Part shown: in pieces, positions 11,694-23,866 of the stretch
Layout of the letters: the number at the start of each line of letters is the position of its first letter
Numbering within the stretch: position 1 is the first letter of the stretch
DNA from: Centroberyx gerrardi
Lineage: Eukaryota > Chordata > Actinopteri > Beryciformes > Berycidae
Reading direction: 5' to 3'
NCBI RefSeq assembly: GCF_048128805.1
Contig: NC_135998.1
Coordinates: 16,754,156 to 16,818,155 of the forward strand
Length of the DNA stretch: 64,000 bases
The notes under the pieces: model-generated
Told to the model about the DNA's origin: nothing
What the model saw: only the letters and a program-made list of their open reading frames with translations
Database searches by the model: none
Position numbers and translations under genes: made by a program

Positions 11694-14483
11694 GAAAAAA
11701 GTGTTTTAATTGTTTCAAACCTCTGGTCTACAAATGAACATCATGCTGCCTTCATGTGCTGTCAGAATTACAAATTGAGCGCACATGAACGATATAAACA
11801 AGGGGGTAAATATGAGAAGAAAATAGTGATTTTCTCTGATCCCCAAGTTGCCGAGATGTGAAAGTGATGGGGGGGTTATTATATTTTGAATTAAAATGTA
11901 TGACTGCATATATAAAAGCCCAACTCAATTTTAAAGATTCTAAAAGAACAGGCTATATATCTAATAATACTTTGCTCTACATGTGTTCATATTGTGAAAA
12001 GAGGGGTGTAGGGTGGAGTGTGTCGCTTTTGGTGGGCCAGTCCGGGTCAAATTTACAGGGCCTTTTTTTTTATCCCAGTCTGCCACTGTCTCCAAATCTG
12101 GAGAGTCACCTTTGGTACTCTGCTCTGATTTGTAAATAGACAATTTAGCAACTAGTGTTTGTACATGTGAGTAATCAATGTGGCCAACGGGTAATTGCAG
12201 TTTAGCATTTTGAATGGCAGTGCTTTCCTTGTGAAAACAATGTATCAATTTTACTTATGAAGACTGTGCACAATTGTGTGTCCTGTTTTGCAGAAATTGT
12301 GATTTAGAATTGCAAACTAAGTGAAAAGTCAGAAAATGTTCTTGTTGCAATGTTCTTGGTACATGAATGTCAGGTTTTTGCAGGTCATTGTGTCTCCAGT
12401 TCCAGTGTGTGAACAACTGAGGAAAAACTGTAACCTTCCATTGAGCTATCAGCTTATGCACTGGACATCAACTACATCAAGTCAAAATGATTCTGTTGAG
12501 CGAAATATTTTGTCGTTTAACCCTATAATGACCCCCCAAGACTCCTCGGAAAACAGGTTATTATTGTACTATAAAGAAGAGGCCACAGAAAACCACCCAA
12601 AATGCCACGCAGTGCCTGTCAACGCCGCCAGATGCCGCTAAAGAAAAACTAAACTTCTCTGCTCTCTCGTGTGGGTGCTGATGAGAAAGAGGTAAACCAA
12701 GTTTTGCATGTAAAACTCAGATGTTACACTTTTGGACAAATGCCATTTCACTCAGTTTGGAAGCTGTTTGCAAATCAGTGGTCAATTTAAAACTCAAGTG
12801 GAAATATTGACGACTTCGTCGTCGACGTCGTACAGTTAAAGCGCTAGCCAACGTGTTTTACTGTAATACGATGATTGCTGCAAATGAATGAGGTCTCACT
12901 TCAGTTCAGTGTAGAGAGAAAGATGAATGCCAGATGTCAGGGGGCTTTTTGTTCCCTCAGTAAAGTCTGTCAGGTCAGGCAGCACCCTCCTACAAGGTTG
13001 ACACTCACTTTCCACACTTTTTTTTTTTTTTTTTTTTTTAGTGAATGCATGGTGTTAAAAACCTCATATCACTTGACTAAACTTTATTTGACTTGAAGGA
13101 ATATCAGCCACAGTTAGCTGGCTAGCTCTAGTTGCTAAAGTTTTGGAGAAGTGCTGATAACCTGCAGGAGTTCTTAAAAAATAGAATTGTTGTTGCCTCT
13201 CCCAAACTATAGTGATTATACATGGGAACACGTGCACTTCAGTGATATTCTGTCACTGCTAAAATATGAACAATTGGGGGAGACTTCTAAAAACTGGTAC
13301 TGGCCTACTGCATTTTACAATTAGTTCCTTAAAGGCATCAGGTTCAAAGTGATACTAGCTACATGCAGCTAAACAATACGACCAGTCTCTTAGGAAATGA
13401 GCCCCTCCATCCAATACCTCAAGCTTGCTAAGAGATTATGATCATAAATATTATACCCCAAAATGCTGGAATAAGCTACTCTTCACAGTGTTTACAGCAA
13501 GAGGGGAAAAAAATGATTTTTATGTTTTGATTTGCAATGATGCTTTGGCCTTTTCCCTCTTGAACTACCAGGTGATTAGGTACAGCAATTAACTCAAAAA
13601 AGTAATTTTTCATTTTGTTGTATCATTAACTTTAGCTGCGGTTACACTCATTACACGCAATATCAAATTAGCACTGTGCCCTAATTATCATATCTGCTGT
13701 GGAGGCCTAAGGCAATGGGCAAAGGTCAGGTTCATGTCAAGGATGGGCGGTCTTTTACTTTTATGTTTACTCTTATATAGAATATAATCTGTTGAAGGTG
13801 ACTTCATTATTTGTTGCAAAGCTAAAGATTGTGAAGTCGACAAGTAAGTTTACACTATAGGGAAGGATGACATCTGAACAGTGAAGGTATAGCTTTTACT
13901 TATATTTATAACATATGTCTATTCATTTTTGAGCAACAGAGAGTTGTCCATTATTCAGCAGGACTTGACTTTGTGTCCCTTGTTTCAAAAATCCACCGCT
14001 TGTTGAGGTGAGAGGCCAGAGGTGATACGGCTCTATCATGGGCCAACTCCAGCCTGTGCTGTAGTGAGTGAATGTTGAAGCTATAGGCACAACTGACTGG
14101 AGCAAATGAAGGAATAAGTATGAGAAGTATATGTTTTAGAACAACTTGACACATTGCCAAGCAGAACAGGTGTCATTGATAAAGATGAGCTAAAAAGACA
14201 GAAGGCTATAAGAAAAAACACACAAACAGGCTGAGATTGTCTTACTATTCTCAATAGCAGCCTCCTGTATATTTGAATACATGTCAGGGTTTTCAGGAAA
14301 GACTCTGGCTTTTGATGCTAGTATCATGTGGACTGGATGTAGGTAGTAAATTAGCCTTATACCTAACTACACTGCTATTGCACATCAGGATAGAGACAGT
14401 TCAGGTTTGAGTTTATAATGGCTAATTTATTAACTTTAGAAGAAGTGAGATCCTCACTTTATGTATCTCATTATCTACAACAA

Positions 14484-15996
14484 AAGAATAGAATAGAATA
14501 GAATGATCTTTATTGTCATTATACTCAGGTACAATGAAATTTCGCCTGGCTTCTCTCGGTGTAGTTAAAAATAAAACAAATAAATAAAAGCAGTAGTAAA
14601 AGCAGTAATAGCAGCATAATGTTACGAAAGACTTGTGCAAGTACAAATTAAAAATAAAAGGCGCTAGTTAAATTTACACATTTCCAAATTTACAAAGGTT
14701 GAATGTTATAAATATTAATAAATAGATGTTAAATCCTTGTGTTTATAAATTGTGTCTGTGGTAGCAGTCTCTGAGGGTGGAGGTGTGTATGTCACAGTCT
14801 TTGATATGTGTGTGTGTGTGTGTGTGTGTGTCACAGTCCTTGATGTATGAGTGTGTGTGTGCGCTCACAGTTCTTGTAATCTGTTCTGTGGTTGGGCGGG
14901 GAGGGGTGTGATGGAGGCCACAGCTCTGGGAAAGAAGCTGTTCCAGTCTATTGGTGCGGGATCTTATTGTCCTGAACCGTTTGCCGGACGGCAGCGGCAG
15001 TGGCCGGGGTGTGTGGTGTCCCTGATAATGCTGCTAGCCTTCTTCCTCAGTCGACTGGCATAGATAGTATCCAGGTTTGGGAGCTCCATCCCGACAATGC
15101 AGGCCTTTTCGCTCGCCGGCTGTGCAGCTGGCATACCACACAGTGGCGCAGTTAGTCAGGATGCTCTCGATGGTGCTCCTGTAGAAATTTAGCAGCAGTT
15201 TCTGTGGGAGCTGGGCCTGTTTCAGCTTCCTGAGGAAGAAGAGTCTTTGTTGGGCCTTTTTAACCAGGTGTGAGGTGTTGGAGGTCCATGTCAGCTGTTT
15301 TGACATATTGACTCCAAGGAACTTTAGGTTTTCCACGCTTTCCACTGCTTCTCCATGTATGTGGAGGGGGAGGTGGACTCTCTCCTTTGTTCTCCTGAAG
15401 TCAATAACCATCTCCTTTGTCTTAGAGGTGTTAAGGACCAGGTTGCTGTCCTTACACCACTCAGCCAGATGTTCTATCTCAAGCCTGTAGGCCGTCTCCT
15501 CATTGTCTGAAATCAGCCCAACTACTGTGGTGTCGTCTGCAAATTTAATTATGGAGTTGGAGGTGTGGATGGGGGTGCAGTCGTGGGTGAAGAGTGTGAA
15601 GAGCATAGGGCTCAGCACACAGCCATGTGGGGTTCCTGTGTTTAAGATGAGGGTGGAGGAGGTATGGTTACCGACTCTGACTTGCTGTGGTCGGTCTGTA
15701 AGGAAGTCCATGACCCATGAGCACAGCGAAGAACCAAGGCCCAGGTTGTCCAGTTTGCTGACCAGTTTGTGGGGGATTACGGTGTTAAATGCGGAGCTAA
15801 AGTCCACGAACAGCATCCTCACATAACTGTTTGGTTCCTCTAAGTGTGTCAGAGCGGTGTGGAGAGCTGTTGTGATGGCATCCTCTGTGGAGCGGTTTGC
15901 CCGGTAGGCAAACTGGTGCTTATCCAGATCAGGTGGGATGATGGAAAGAAGAGAGAGCCGAGCCGCTGCGTCTGCACGCGCCGCCATCTTGGCCAT
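14484..15996 (-). mobile_element. 5'-truncated LINE (CR1/L2-like) with reverse-transcriptase relic and 3' tail
   Basis: The minus strand encodes a 320-aa open frame (15996-15034) with RT landmarks: [45 protein letters not shown], the catalytic box FADDTTVVG (FADD at 15543-15532) and the following [13 protein letters not shown]. The end of the family protein (LPSGKRFRTIRS-like) appears in another frame near 15000-14960, so there is a frameshift around 15110. The 3' end at 14484-14540 carries the signature ACAATGAAATT / GATCTTTATTGTCAT (as read on the plus strand) next to short GAATA repeats, typical of teleost LINE 3' ends. The beginning of ORF2 and any ORF1 are missing. The first residues (about 15996-15955) may be host sequence rather than element. 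Confidence 0.9.
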
Positions 15997-16933
15997 CCAT
16001 GATACAGCAGTGAGTGATAGTTTTATTGGTTATTTTACTCCCATAGAGACAGAAAATATTGCATTGTATATCCATTAGTAAGCCATGTAATTCATATCTC
16101 AAAGTAAAAAATAACATAATCTAAATCCTCATATGCCACACAAGAGGCATTCAGAAGAGAATGAATATCACTGAATATCTAAAAAGAAAATAGCAAGAGT
16201 CTGATGCCTGAAACAGCTAAAGAAAGAAGAATTCATGTATGTTATTCTGATAAATATGGACTTATCAGTCAGTATTTCTGAACATAAACATGTCTCTCCC
16301 AAAGCTAGAAACCAGGAAACAGAGGATCTAATTTCGTAGTCGTAGAAGACAAAACATGAACATGATGACTAGAGGTGTAGTGGAGGATAAACACACCTTA
16401 ACTCAGTTACCCAACCTTTTTATCGATTTAATTAAAATCTGAATTAGAATCACTTCAATCGCCAATCACAGTAAAAGTACAGGAGTTTGTTTTGGTGACA
16501 CTGGTACAGAAACATATTGACAACTTATAGTCTACTACAGAGTTTCAACATACATACTGACATACATGGTAGCCTAGGGACAGTGAAAGACATTATAGAT
16601 ATAGAGTTTACCCACCTTTTTATGCTGATATAAATCTTTGTGATATCAGTTTTATCATATCAAGTAGTATATTAATCTACTTCATCTCTTTACATGATAG
16701 TCTGTTGAACACACTGTAGGCCTCAAGAAAAGCAATCCAGTTTATTTATATCTATAAACATGTCTACATTGAGTTCTCAATTAATACCCAAATAATTACC
16801 TAGAATTTGTTAATGCTACACTACTGAAAAATCACTGTAGTATTCCCATAGGGACTTGAATTGTGTCTGTGGTAGGCTACTTGATAATGAGTTTATGGTA
16901 TTTTATGGTATTTATGTTCACCATATGATACTA

Positions 16934-16996
16934 TTATAATATAATATAATATAATATAATATAATATAATATAATATAATATAATATAATATAATA
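16934..16996. repeat. (TAATA)n pentanucleotide microsatellite
   Basis: Perfect five-base period for about 60 bp, in otherwise AT-rich DNA upstream of mlana. Confidence 0.97.
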
Positions 16997-17221
16997 GGCC
17001 TATTGGGGCTTGTAGTGTGCTGTGGTAGGCTACTCAACTGTGAGTAACTTTACTTTATTTCCCCCCTATTTATATTCCAATGGGGACCTGCTGTGATATT
17101 TGTATAGTAGGCTATTGTAAAAATGTAGTATAGGCCTAGTTCTTTTTCATCAGGGTATTCTTATACAAGTTAGTTTTTAAAGTCATGTTCCTGTGATGAA
17201 TTTAATGGAAGCTTGTAGCCT

Positions 17222-17525
17222 GTGCTGTGGCTGTGGATTAGAGGGTTGAAGGAAAGCCAGCAGCTGACTCTTGTAGTTTCACGAGTGGATAATAGTTTTG
17301 CGTTAAGGACCGCGGGGTTTCACGCTAATTACTCCGCTTCAATAGATTTAACCATGAGCCTGAAACCCGTGACGGTCATGAGAGTTTCCTGCCCCTCACT
17401 GCTCTCCTGCAGACTGAGGCTCTGGATATTTCAGCAGGGAAAAACCAGTGAGCTGAGGACCAGCACTTTCAAGAAGGAGACCCAGTCAGAGGAGCTGTTC
17501 TCCGCAATCTAATTATCTAATTTGG
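17222..17525 (+). promoter_or_regulatory. mlana: Candidate mlana 5' non-coding exon or promoter region
   Basis: A GC-richer block ends in a plausible donor, TTTGG|GTAAGA at 17526, about 1.36 kb before the start-codon exon of mlana, whose acceptor at 18886-18887 shows that an upstream exon must exist. The 96-codon open frame here has no recognisable similarity. Placement is tentative. Confidence 0.25.
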
Positions 17526-18915
17526 GTAAGATGGCCTTTTTTTTTTTTTTTTCTAACAGAGGATTCCCTGACATAGGCCTTGTTGGATGTTTATATATTG
17601 TGTAAATGTGTTTCTATTATGGCCTACTGTTGTTTAACATTACCATAAAAATGCCATTGTTGTAGGCTGAAATGAGGGTCAATTATCCGAATCAACTCTA
17701 GGCTACTAACAGAAAACAAAAGTACAGATGCTGTCTCACAGCACCTAGGTGTGCAGCATCAACTGTTGCTGTAATTGAAGTTACAGTCCAGGATAACTAC
17801 ATCTTTAACCCAGTTTATTGTCAGGAAGAACAGATCCACTCTACGAGGCAACTTTGCTCCAGTAGGTTAGCTGTCTTTCAGTATAGATCATAAAGTAGCC
17901 TGTTAGCCAAAATGTTTAGTTAGAATTGGGGAAAACTTTGTAAATTCCACATCTGTGAAACAAAACTGCTTTGGTAGCTCTATCAGCTCAATAGCAGTCT
18001 ACAGCTAGATTGAGTTGCTTTGCTAGCTGCAACTAAAATATTCAAAGGCAAAAAATGAAAGCAAAAAATCCACGCATAGATTAAGATTAGTCACTGCAGT
18101 TGTACAGTTTGCACACCGGGCGAGAGAGCATCAGTTCAGTTCATATGAGGAGAGAGAGAGACGTTAGGGATAACTGTTAACTGAACAACTGTCCAGCACT
18201 GGAGGGACTGTGACCCAGAAAATGCATAATTTCAACCGGTGATCAGACGGCCGGTCACACTGAGTATGATACTCACAATAGTGTGAAAAGTAGGCCTAGT
18301 GTACGTCTGGGTTAGGATTAGGTTTGGGTTTAAATTAGGGCTAGGGTTACATAGTCTGTAGAGATGTACATAGGCAAGTGACACTTTGTTGAAGTTTTTG
18401 TCAGGTGAAAGTTGGTTGAGTATCAATGTTGGACTATCCAAAGTGTTATCTGCCTGCTGCCATCAGCATCACAGTGCCAGCTGAAATCTGGGAGAAGGCA
18501 TGTAGCCTACATACATGGGGGGTGTGCAGTGGGGGGAGATCACCAATCAGATGATCATCTTGTTGAATACAAGGAAGGTTGTGTCAAAATTCATAACTAT
18601 GATAAATGTTCACAATGATTTAACTGTTCATTACTTTTGTTTTAATTATATACGTCTGAATACACCAAAGGAAACAAAAAAAAATGCAAAATTAACACCA
18701 GTGCTCAATTAACAGGCTCCTTGTGGTTATATATTGAAATCTGCCTCTCTTGATGGTTGTTTGCATAATGGAAAGGGGGATTTGATTAAGTACACTGAAA
18801 AAAAGGCCTATAAAAATGTAACCCAGCCACTATATTATGTCAATACATTGTACAGAGTTTAGTAAGGATTTTCCTATTGACTTTCAGGTGGATGCCGTGT
18901 AATCGTACTGACGGG

Positions 18916-20685
18916 ATGCCTCGTGGGGACTTCAACATTTATTTTGCCAGCAGGCGTGGTGGATCCATCAGAGCTGAGGAGTACGTGGATTTATTTAATT
19001 TCATAATACCTGAACTGAACTCAGGTTTCCCCACCTTTTCGGTTGCATAATAGAGTTTATCACTTTTTTAGCCTGATATAAATCGGATATGGTATTTTAA
19101 GAGAAAAAGCCATAAACTAATGCATTTCTGAAAGTGTAATTGTTTTTTGTTTCTTTTGGTGGTTGTTTACCATACTATGGTGACCGACTGGAGGTCATAG
19201 TTTACCCATGTATTTATTTACAACTGCTCATAACACAACACTAAGTTCACATCAATTAAAATCCAGTCTCTTAAAATTATTCAGCTCAACGTGATTATAT
19301 TTGCAGAGTTTCTGATTTCATTCCATCTGTTGATCAATACTTTGATCAATATGTTGATCAACTGTGTTGTGTACCACAGGGCAGTGGGCGTAACTCTGCT
19401 GGTGATCATCCTGGCAGCTCTCTTCATCCTGGGCTGCTGGTACTTCAGGAGGAGGAATGGATACAAAATAATCAGGGTAAGACCACCTTCTTTGCGTACA
19501 TCCTGTAATCAAACTTTAACCAGGTCCCCAGAAGCCAGTTTTCAAAGTCAGGTTACAAGGACCAGGGGCAATCGCTGGGTTTCTCTCAAGCATCACAGCA
19601 CAAAGATCATCTTTGGCTCTAGACTTACAGTGAAATAATCATACTATCATACCAATATACTTTTTGTGATAAAATGCTTTAGTGGCACCATGGTCCACCT
19701 TAAAAATAATCTTGCGTGGTATAAAGTGATTTCCACACTTCCACTGTAGGGACACATCAACCGATATGATGTTGCATATTTATAACAGAATGAGACAATA
19801 CTTTATTCAGCTGATGGCAACCTACTTCAAAGATTTATGTTCCTTTTTGTATTTTTCTTTTCACTCTGCTTCTCTCTCGTCTCTCGTTTTCACACACTCT
19901 GTATTGTCACGCTTTTGCATCTGCATCTCTCTCGTTTTCACACCTCTTTCTCTGCAGAACCCCAGGCCGGGGTCACCAGGCTACACAGGAGGCCAGTACA
20001 GTGAGGCAGGACCCTCGGCAGATAACAAGATGGCTCTTACTGACTTCGGCAGCCTCCGACCTGCGGTGAGAGACAGACAGACACCCCATGACTGACTTAA
20101 GAGCCTTCCCCTTGCATCCCCTTCCCTTTCTCTGACAGAGGCGTTTTTAAAGTTAGGCAAGAGTGGGTGATAGTAAATTGGGCATTGGAAGTAAAATTAT
20201 TTCTTCACTTCTTTAAAAAGAAGATCTAATTTCAATACGTCAACAATGAACAACAAACTAGTGTTTCAAACTCACTGCAACCCAAAACCAAGTACAGAGG
20301 GTAGTTGTTCAAAACAAAGCCTGGGGGCTCTGACCACAGTGTGGAGCACGTGAGGCTGATGCAATGGATGCCTGCAAGAAAGATTATTATGTCACCAGAC
20401 TAGAGGTGGGGATTAAAAACCCATTCCGAAGGGAGGCATGTGTGTGTGTGTGTTGGGGGGAGAGGAGGGGGGGCAAATCAGCACCATCTCATATGAGAGA
20501 TGCTGTTGAAAAAGCACAATATCAATGAACAATAACAACAATCTCTATTGCAGCAGTTACCATAGTTTCAGTAAAAGCTAATCTTATGAATATTTAATGT
20601 CTCCTTCCTGTTGCAGGTTCCTAATGCCCCTCCAGCCTATGAGAAGATTTCCTCAGGGCCACTGCCTCCTCCCTATTCCCCCTGA
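18916..20685 (+). CDS. mlana: Melan-A (MART-1) melanosome membrane protein, complete, 112 aa
   Basis: Melan-A is a small single-pass membrane protein of pigment cells, linked to PMEL processing and melanosome biogenesis. Coding exons: 18916-18980 (exon from 18888), 19380-19476, 19958-20065 and 20617-20685; lengths 65+97+108+69 nt keep one frame and all junctions are GT-AG. Landmarks: start MPRGDFNIYF; AEEAVGVTLLVIILAALF, a transmembrane helix at about residues 23-42 (cf. AEEAAGIGILTV in human); the membrane-proximal GCWYFRRRNGYKIIR; and the C-terminal VPNAPPAYEKIS...PPPYSP carrying PPAY and PPPY motifs (WW-domain ligand type). The third exon (NPRPGSPGYTGGQYSEAG) diverges from the mammalian protein. 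A poly(A) signal AATAAA lies at 20947-20952. The start is chosen because it matches the family's MPR start. Confidence 0.95.
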
Positions 20686-20946
20686 GGGCCCCTGAAGAAG
20701 AGAAGCAAACTGTATATCAAACTCTGAACTTCATATGTTGTCTGTTGATACCAATTTCATTATCAACCTTTTTTCATTTTATAATTATACTAACATATTG
20801 CTTGATGTGATGCCCACTGTGACTGTTCGTAATCACCCAATGCCTATTAGTTGTGTATAGCATCGAGTACAATAATTTTATCACTCATTTTGAAAAGTCT
20901 GTAAATGTTTTTCCAGTGTATGCACACAATGTATATTGGTTATTTT

Positions 20947-20952
20947 AATAAA
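20947..20952 (+). terminator. mlana: mlana poly(A) signal AATAAA
   Basis: Canonical hexamer 262 nt after the stop codon, with no closer one in the 3'UTR. Confidence 0.75.
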
Positions 20953-21030
20953 CAATCAAAAACAGATTTCACAAAGAACAAGCCTAGAAGGAAGCAGCCC
21001 AAACAAAACTCGTCGGGGACAGTCGCATTG

Positions 21031-21036
21031 TTTATT
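21031..21036 (-). terminator. brd10: brd10 distal poly(A) signal candidate (minus strand AATAAA)
   Basis: TTTATT on the plus strand gives AATAAA on the minus strand, 747 nt past the brd10 stop. A more proximal candidate is at 21424-21419. A poly-A run on the plus strand (21452-21475) lies inside this 3'UTR. Confidence 0.5.
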
Positions 21037-21782
21037 TCCATGCAGTAATGTCCACATTTGTCCAATGAAAATGTACCTACTAAATATTTTTGAAAAATCT
21101 ATATGGTAAAAATAAATAAATGTGACTTCAAAACATTTTATATGGGCTCAAACATGTAGTACAAATTTGTCTATTAGTTTATATTTCTAAAATGTAAAAT
21201 GTAGTTTTCAAACAGTTACTGGTTGAAAAAAGGACAATGTTACAGAATCTGGATACAGACAGTTGTATTGTTCAAACTGACAGATAAAGTAGAGCAAGTT
21301 GTTGTACCAATCAATACAATTCCAATAAATATTTCTTGAAGCAGTATCTAATGGCATTGAAAAGTATTACAAAAACTTTCAGCTGAAATCCATTTTATCT
21401 ACCATCCCATTCTACTGATTTATTACATTTCTTATTACTGGCCATGACATGTAAAAAAAAAAAAAAAAAAAAAAATCAAGAGTCCGCAACATTCATCTGA
21501 GGGCAACCCCAATAGTTTTCACTTCAGAAAACCATCACAGTATACATTTCCAGTCTGCTATGTTTGATTGAGCATACAGTTTACCTACAATATGACCTAA
21601 CCATAGGGTTTAACCTACCATAGCTTTGATAAATTTAAGTTATGAGTCAAACTACAGCTGAAAAGCAGTTTCTTGACTAACCCCAAGAGCACTAGAAGCA
21701 ATGGTTACAAGCCCTGACAAAACTAAGCAGCTGAAATATCAGTGGTGTCTGACCAAGTCATCACATTAGCTGGCTCATGGTC

Positions 21783-23866
21783 TCAGTTCATTGGTTCACT
21801 TGTGTCTGCCTGTGAAGGCTGTAGAGAGGAATTATTTGTGTGGGCGGTGGGCAGCGCTCCAGTGGAACTGCTAGGGGAGACCACCAGTGTTGCCACTGGT
21901 CTGGGGCAGGTTGTCGGGTTGACTGGGCACTGAACTGTGTTCAAAACAGCACCATCCGGACTAACGAGTAGCTTGGATGCTACATTGGTATGCTTACCTG
22001 AGGCAGAGGTCTGCAGAGAGGGCTTTCCCAGTGCTTGATTGGTCAGAACAACAGGTTGGTGGAAGGTCTCATTTGTCTTCAGTGCTCTGATTGGTTGAGC
22101 TGGAGTCATTATTACAGTGCTGCTCGATGGAGGCGTGGTTGCCACAGGAGATGCTTGGAAGCTGTTAACAGCGCCTCCAATAGGTGGAACCGTAGCAACG
22201 GGCAGCGTCTGCATCCTGGACACCGTGCTTACAATCGGTGGGACAGCCACTGTTGGCAATACTTGTGTCCGTGTGCCACCAAGTACTGGTTGCATGACTG
22301 CTGTGACCTGTTTGATTGATGTGTTGCTTAGTCCTGTGTGCAGTGAAGCCTGCAGTGTAGTGGAAGGTGCTGGGATCCTAAGTGCTGTCTGCTGGGGCTG
22401 TATGCCTGGGCCCAGGGCGGCCACTGATACAACTTGCTGGGCAGGGGGAGTGAAATGCAAACCTGCTGTGCCTGCTAACACAGCTGACGGCTGGGCTATG
22501 GCCGAGGGGAGAGGGGCTAGAGGTGGCATGACCGGGCTGGGCAGGGCAACAGCAGATGTGGTGGGTAAAACAGGTGAGGATGAAGGAGGTGTTGAGAACC
22601 TGGCCAAGGGAAGAGCTAGGGCGGGTGAGAGGGTGGATGTACCAGGTGAACACTGGGCTCGCGTAGGTGTGCCAGCAGGTAACCTTGCTGAAGTTGGTGC
22701 TGAGCCAAGGGCTGGTGTACCGGTTATGACTGGTGAAACTAGGGCCGGTGTGCTACCTAACCTAGGTGGGGCCGAGACGAGGGTGGGTGTACCTGAAACA
22801 GGTGATGCAACGTTACCAGCTTGGGGAGCTGGTAACCGTGGCAGAGCCGACATTACATTTGTTGTACTAGGTAACAAAGGTGAGCCCAGGGCAGGTGTTC
22901 CTGCTAGCTGGGCGGGCGTGACATTGGGAGTAGTTGCTAGTACAGGTGAACCAACAGCAGGTGTGCATGCTACAACAGGAGAACTTATGGATGGCACACC
23001 AGGCAGCCTGGCTGGGTGTGATCGGGGTAACGCTGGTGCTCGGGGGGCTACAGCAGCTGGGCTGGCCCCTGGAGGGGGTGCTGCTGCTGCAGTGGTGATA
23101 GCACTGGTACTAGGCACTTGTGGTGCAGGGCTGGAGATGATGAGGACATGGCTGCCTGGGCCCAAACCCTGGGGAGGGACCACAAAGCGTGTGTTGTTGA
23201 GGAGGATCTGTGTGCCAGCAGCAAGGGGTGTGGTGGTGTTAATGACTATCCTCTGCTGGATTGTGCCGGTACCAGAGGAGGTAAATGGGGTTGTGGTGGT
23301 TGTAGCCGAGAAAGGGTTGGTCTTACCAGCGACACTAGCAGGTTTTACCAAGGAGGCGGGTGTTCGAGTGTTAATGGGAGCAAGTTGGGAGGAAGATATG
23401 ACTGGGGGGGCTTCAGTGCCAGTGCCACTTAGGAAATTTGGGGACTGGTGGACCAGGGTGGGCATGGTGGTTTGGGCTGGGCTACTCTGTGCAGTAGTAG
23501 TGACTTGAGCAGGAGGGTGGCTGGAAAGTAGGCCTCTGGTTAGACCGAGGTCTTTCCTGATGATGCATCCTGCAGGCGGAGTGACAGCAGTAGATGTGGA
23601 TGTGGGAGAGCCTGGCTGAGAGATCATGCTGAAGGAGGAGATACCCTGGAGCTGAGAGCTGGTGGTCAGCGGAGAGGGAGAGGCAAGCTGGGCAGGACTG
23701 CTAGTGACCATAGTAGAACTCTTGACCAGGACCAGTCCAGTGGATGTGGCTGCTAAAGGGCCCATCTCAGAGACAGACACTGGTGTGCTTTTAGTTGGAG
23801 AATGTGACAGGGCACCAATGGTCTGTCCAAGGCTCGTCGTCCGCCCTGACAATTGGATTTGAACAC
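21783..23866 (-). CDS. brd10: brd10 last coding exon: Pro/Ala/Thr-rich repeat region
   Basis: 693 codons (residues about 1682-2374). The acceptor is GTCTGCAG at 23868-23867; the codon split across it gives PSG-VQIQLSG. Composition is dominated by Pro, Ala, Thr, Ser and Val. Two kinds of internal repetition are visible: a loose GTPALGSP-type motif between about 23030 and 22590, and a neat 18-residue triplicate near 22290-22100. The stop TGA is at 21785-21783 after SQADTSEPMN. The long open frame on the opposite strand (22117-23508) is a by-product of this composition. Confidence 0.92.

Larger units (their letters stand above)
6900..17200. other. Gene-poor intergenic region between nipbl and mlana
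   Basis: No exon chain with conserved protein content was found on either strand. The content is transposon relics (near 7.9, 11.3 and 15 kb), microsatellites (7095-7135, 9180-9231, 10223-10290, 14810-14832, 16934-16996), a poly-T run at 13019-13039, a 27-bp direct duplication near 7706-7760 (CAGGAGCCCCCCCAG twice), and otherwise unremarkable AT-rich sequence. Confidence 0.6.

Noticed and set aside
15503..15826. 107-codon plus-strand frame over the LINE relic
   Set aside because: Antisense of the RT frame; the protein signal (FADD box, SSAFN, GCVLSP) is on the minus strand.
17222..17512. 96-codon frame upstream of mlana as a protein-coding gene
   Set aside because: No similarity recognised. 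The block is better read as a possible 5' non-coding exon.
22117..23508. 463-codon open frame on the plus strand, opposite the BRD10 last exon
   Set aside because: It is a shadow of the Pro/Ala/Thr-rich reading frame on the minus strand: GC-biased codons leave no stops. No recognisable domain, no splice context.
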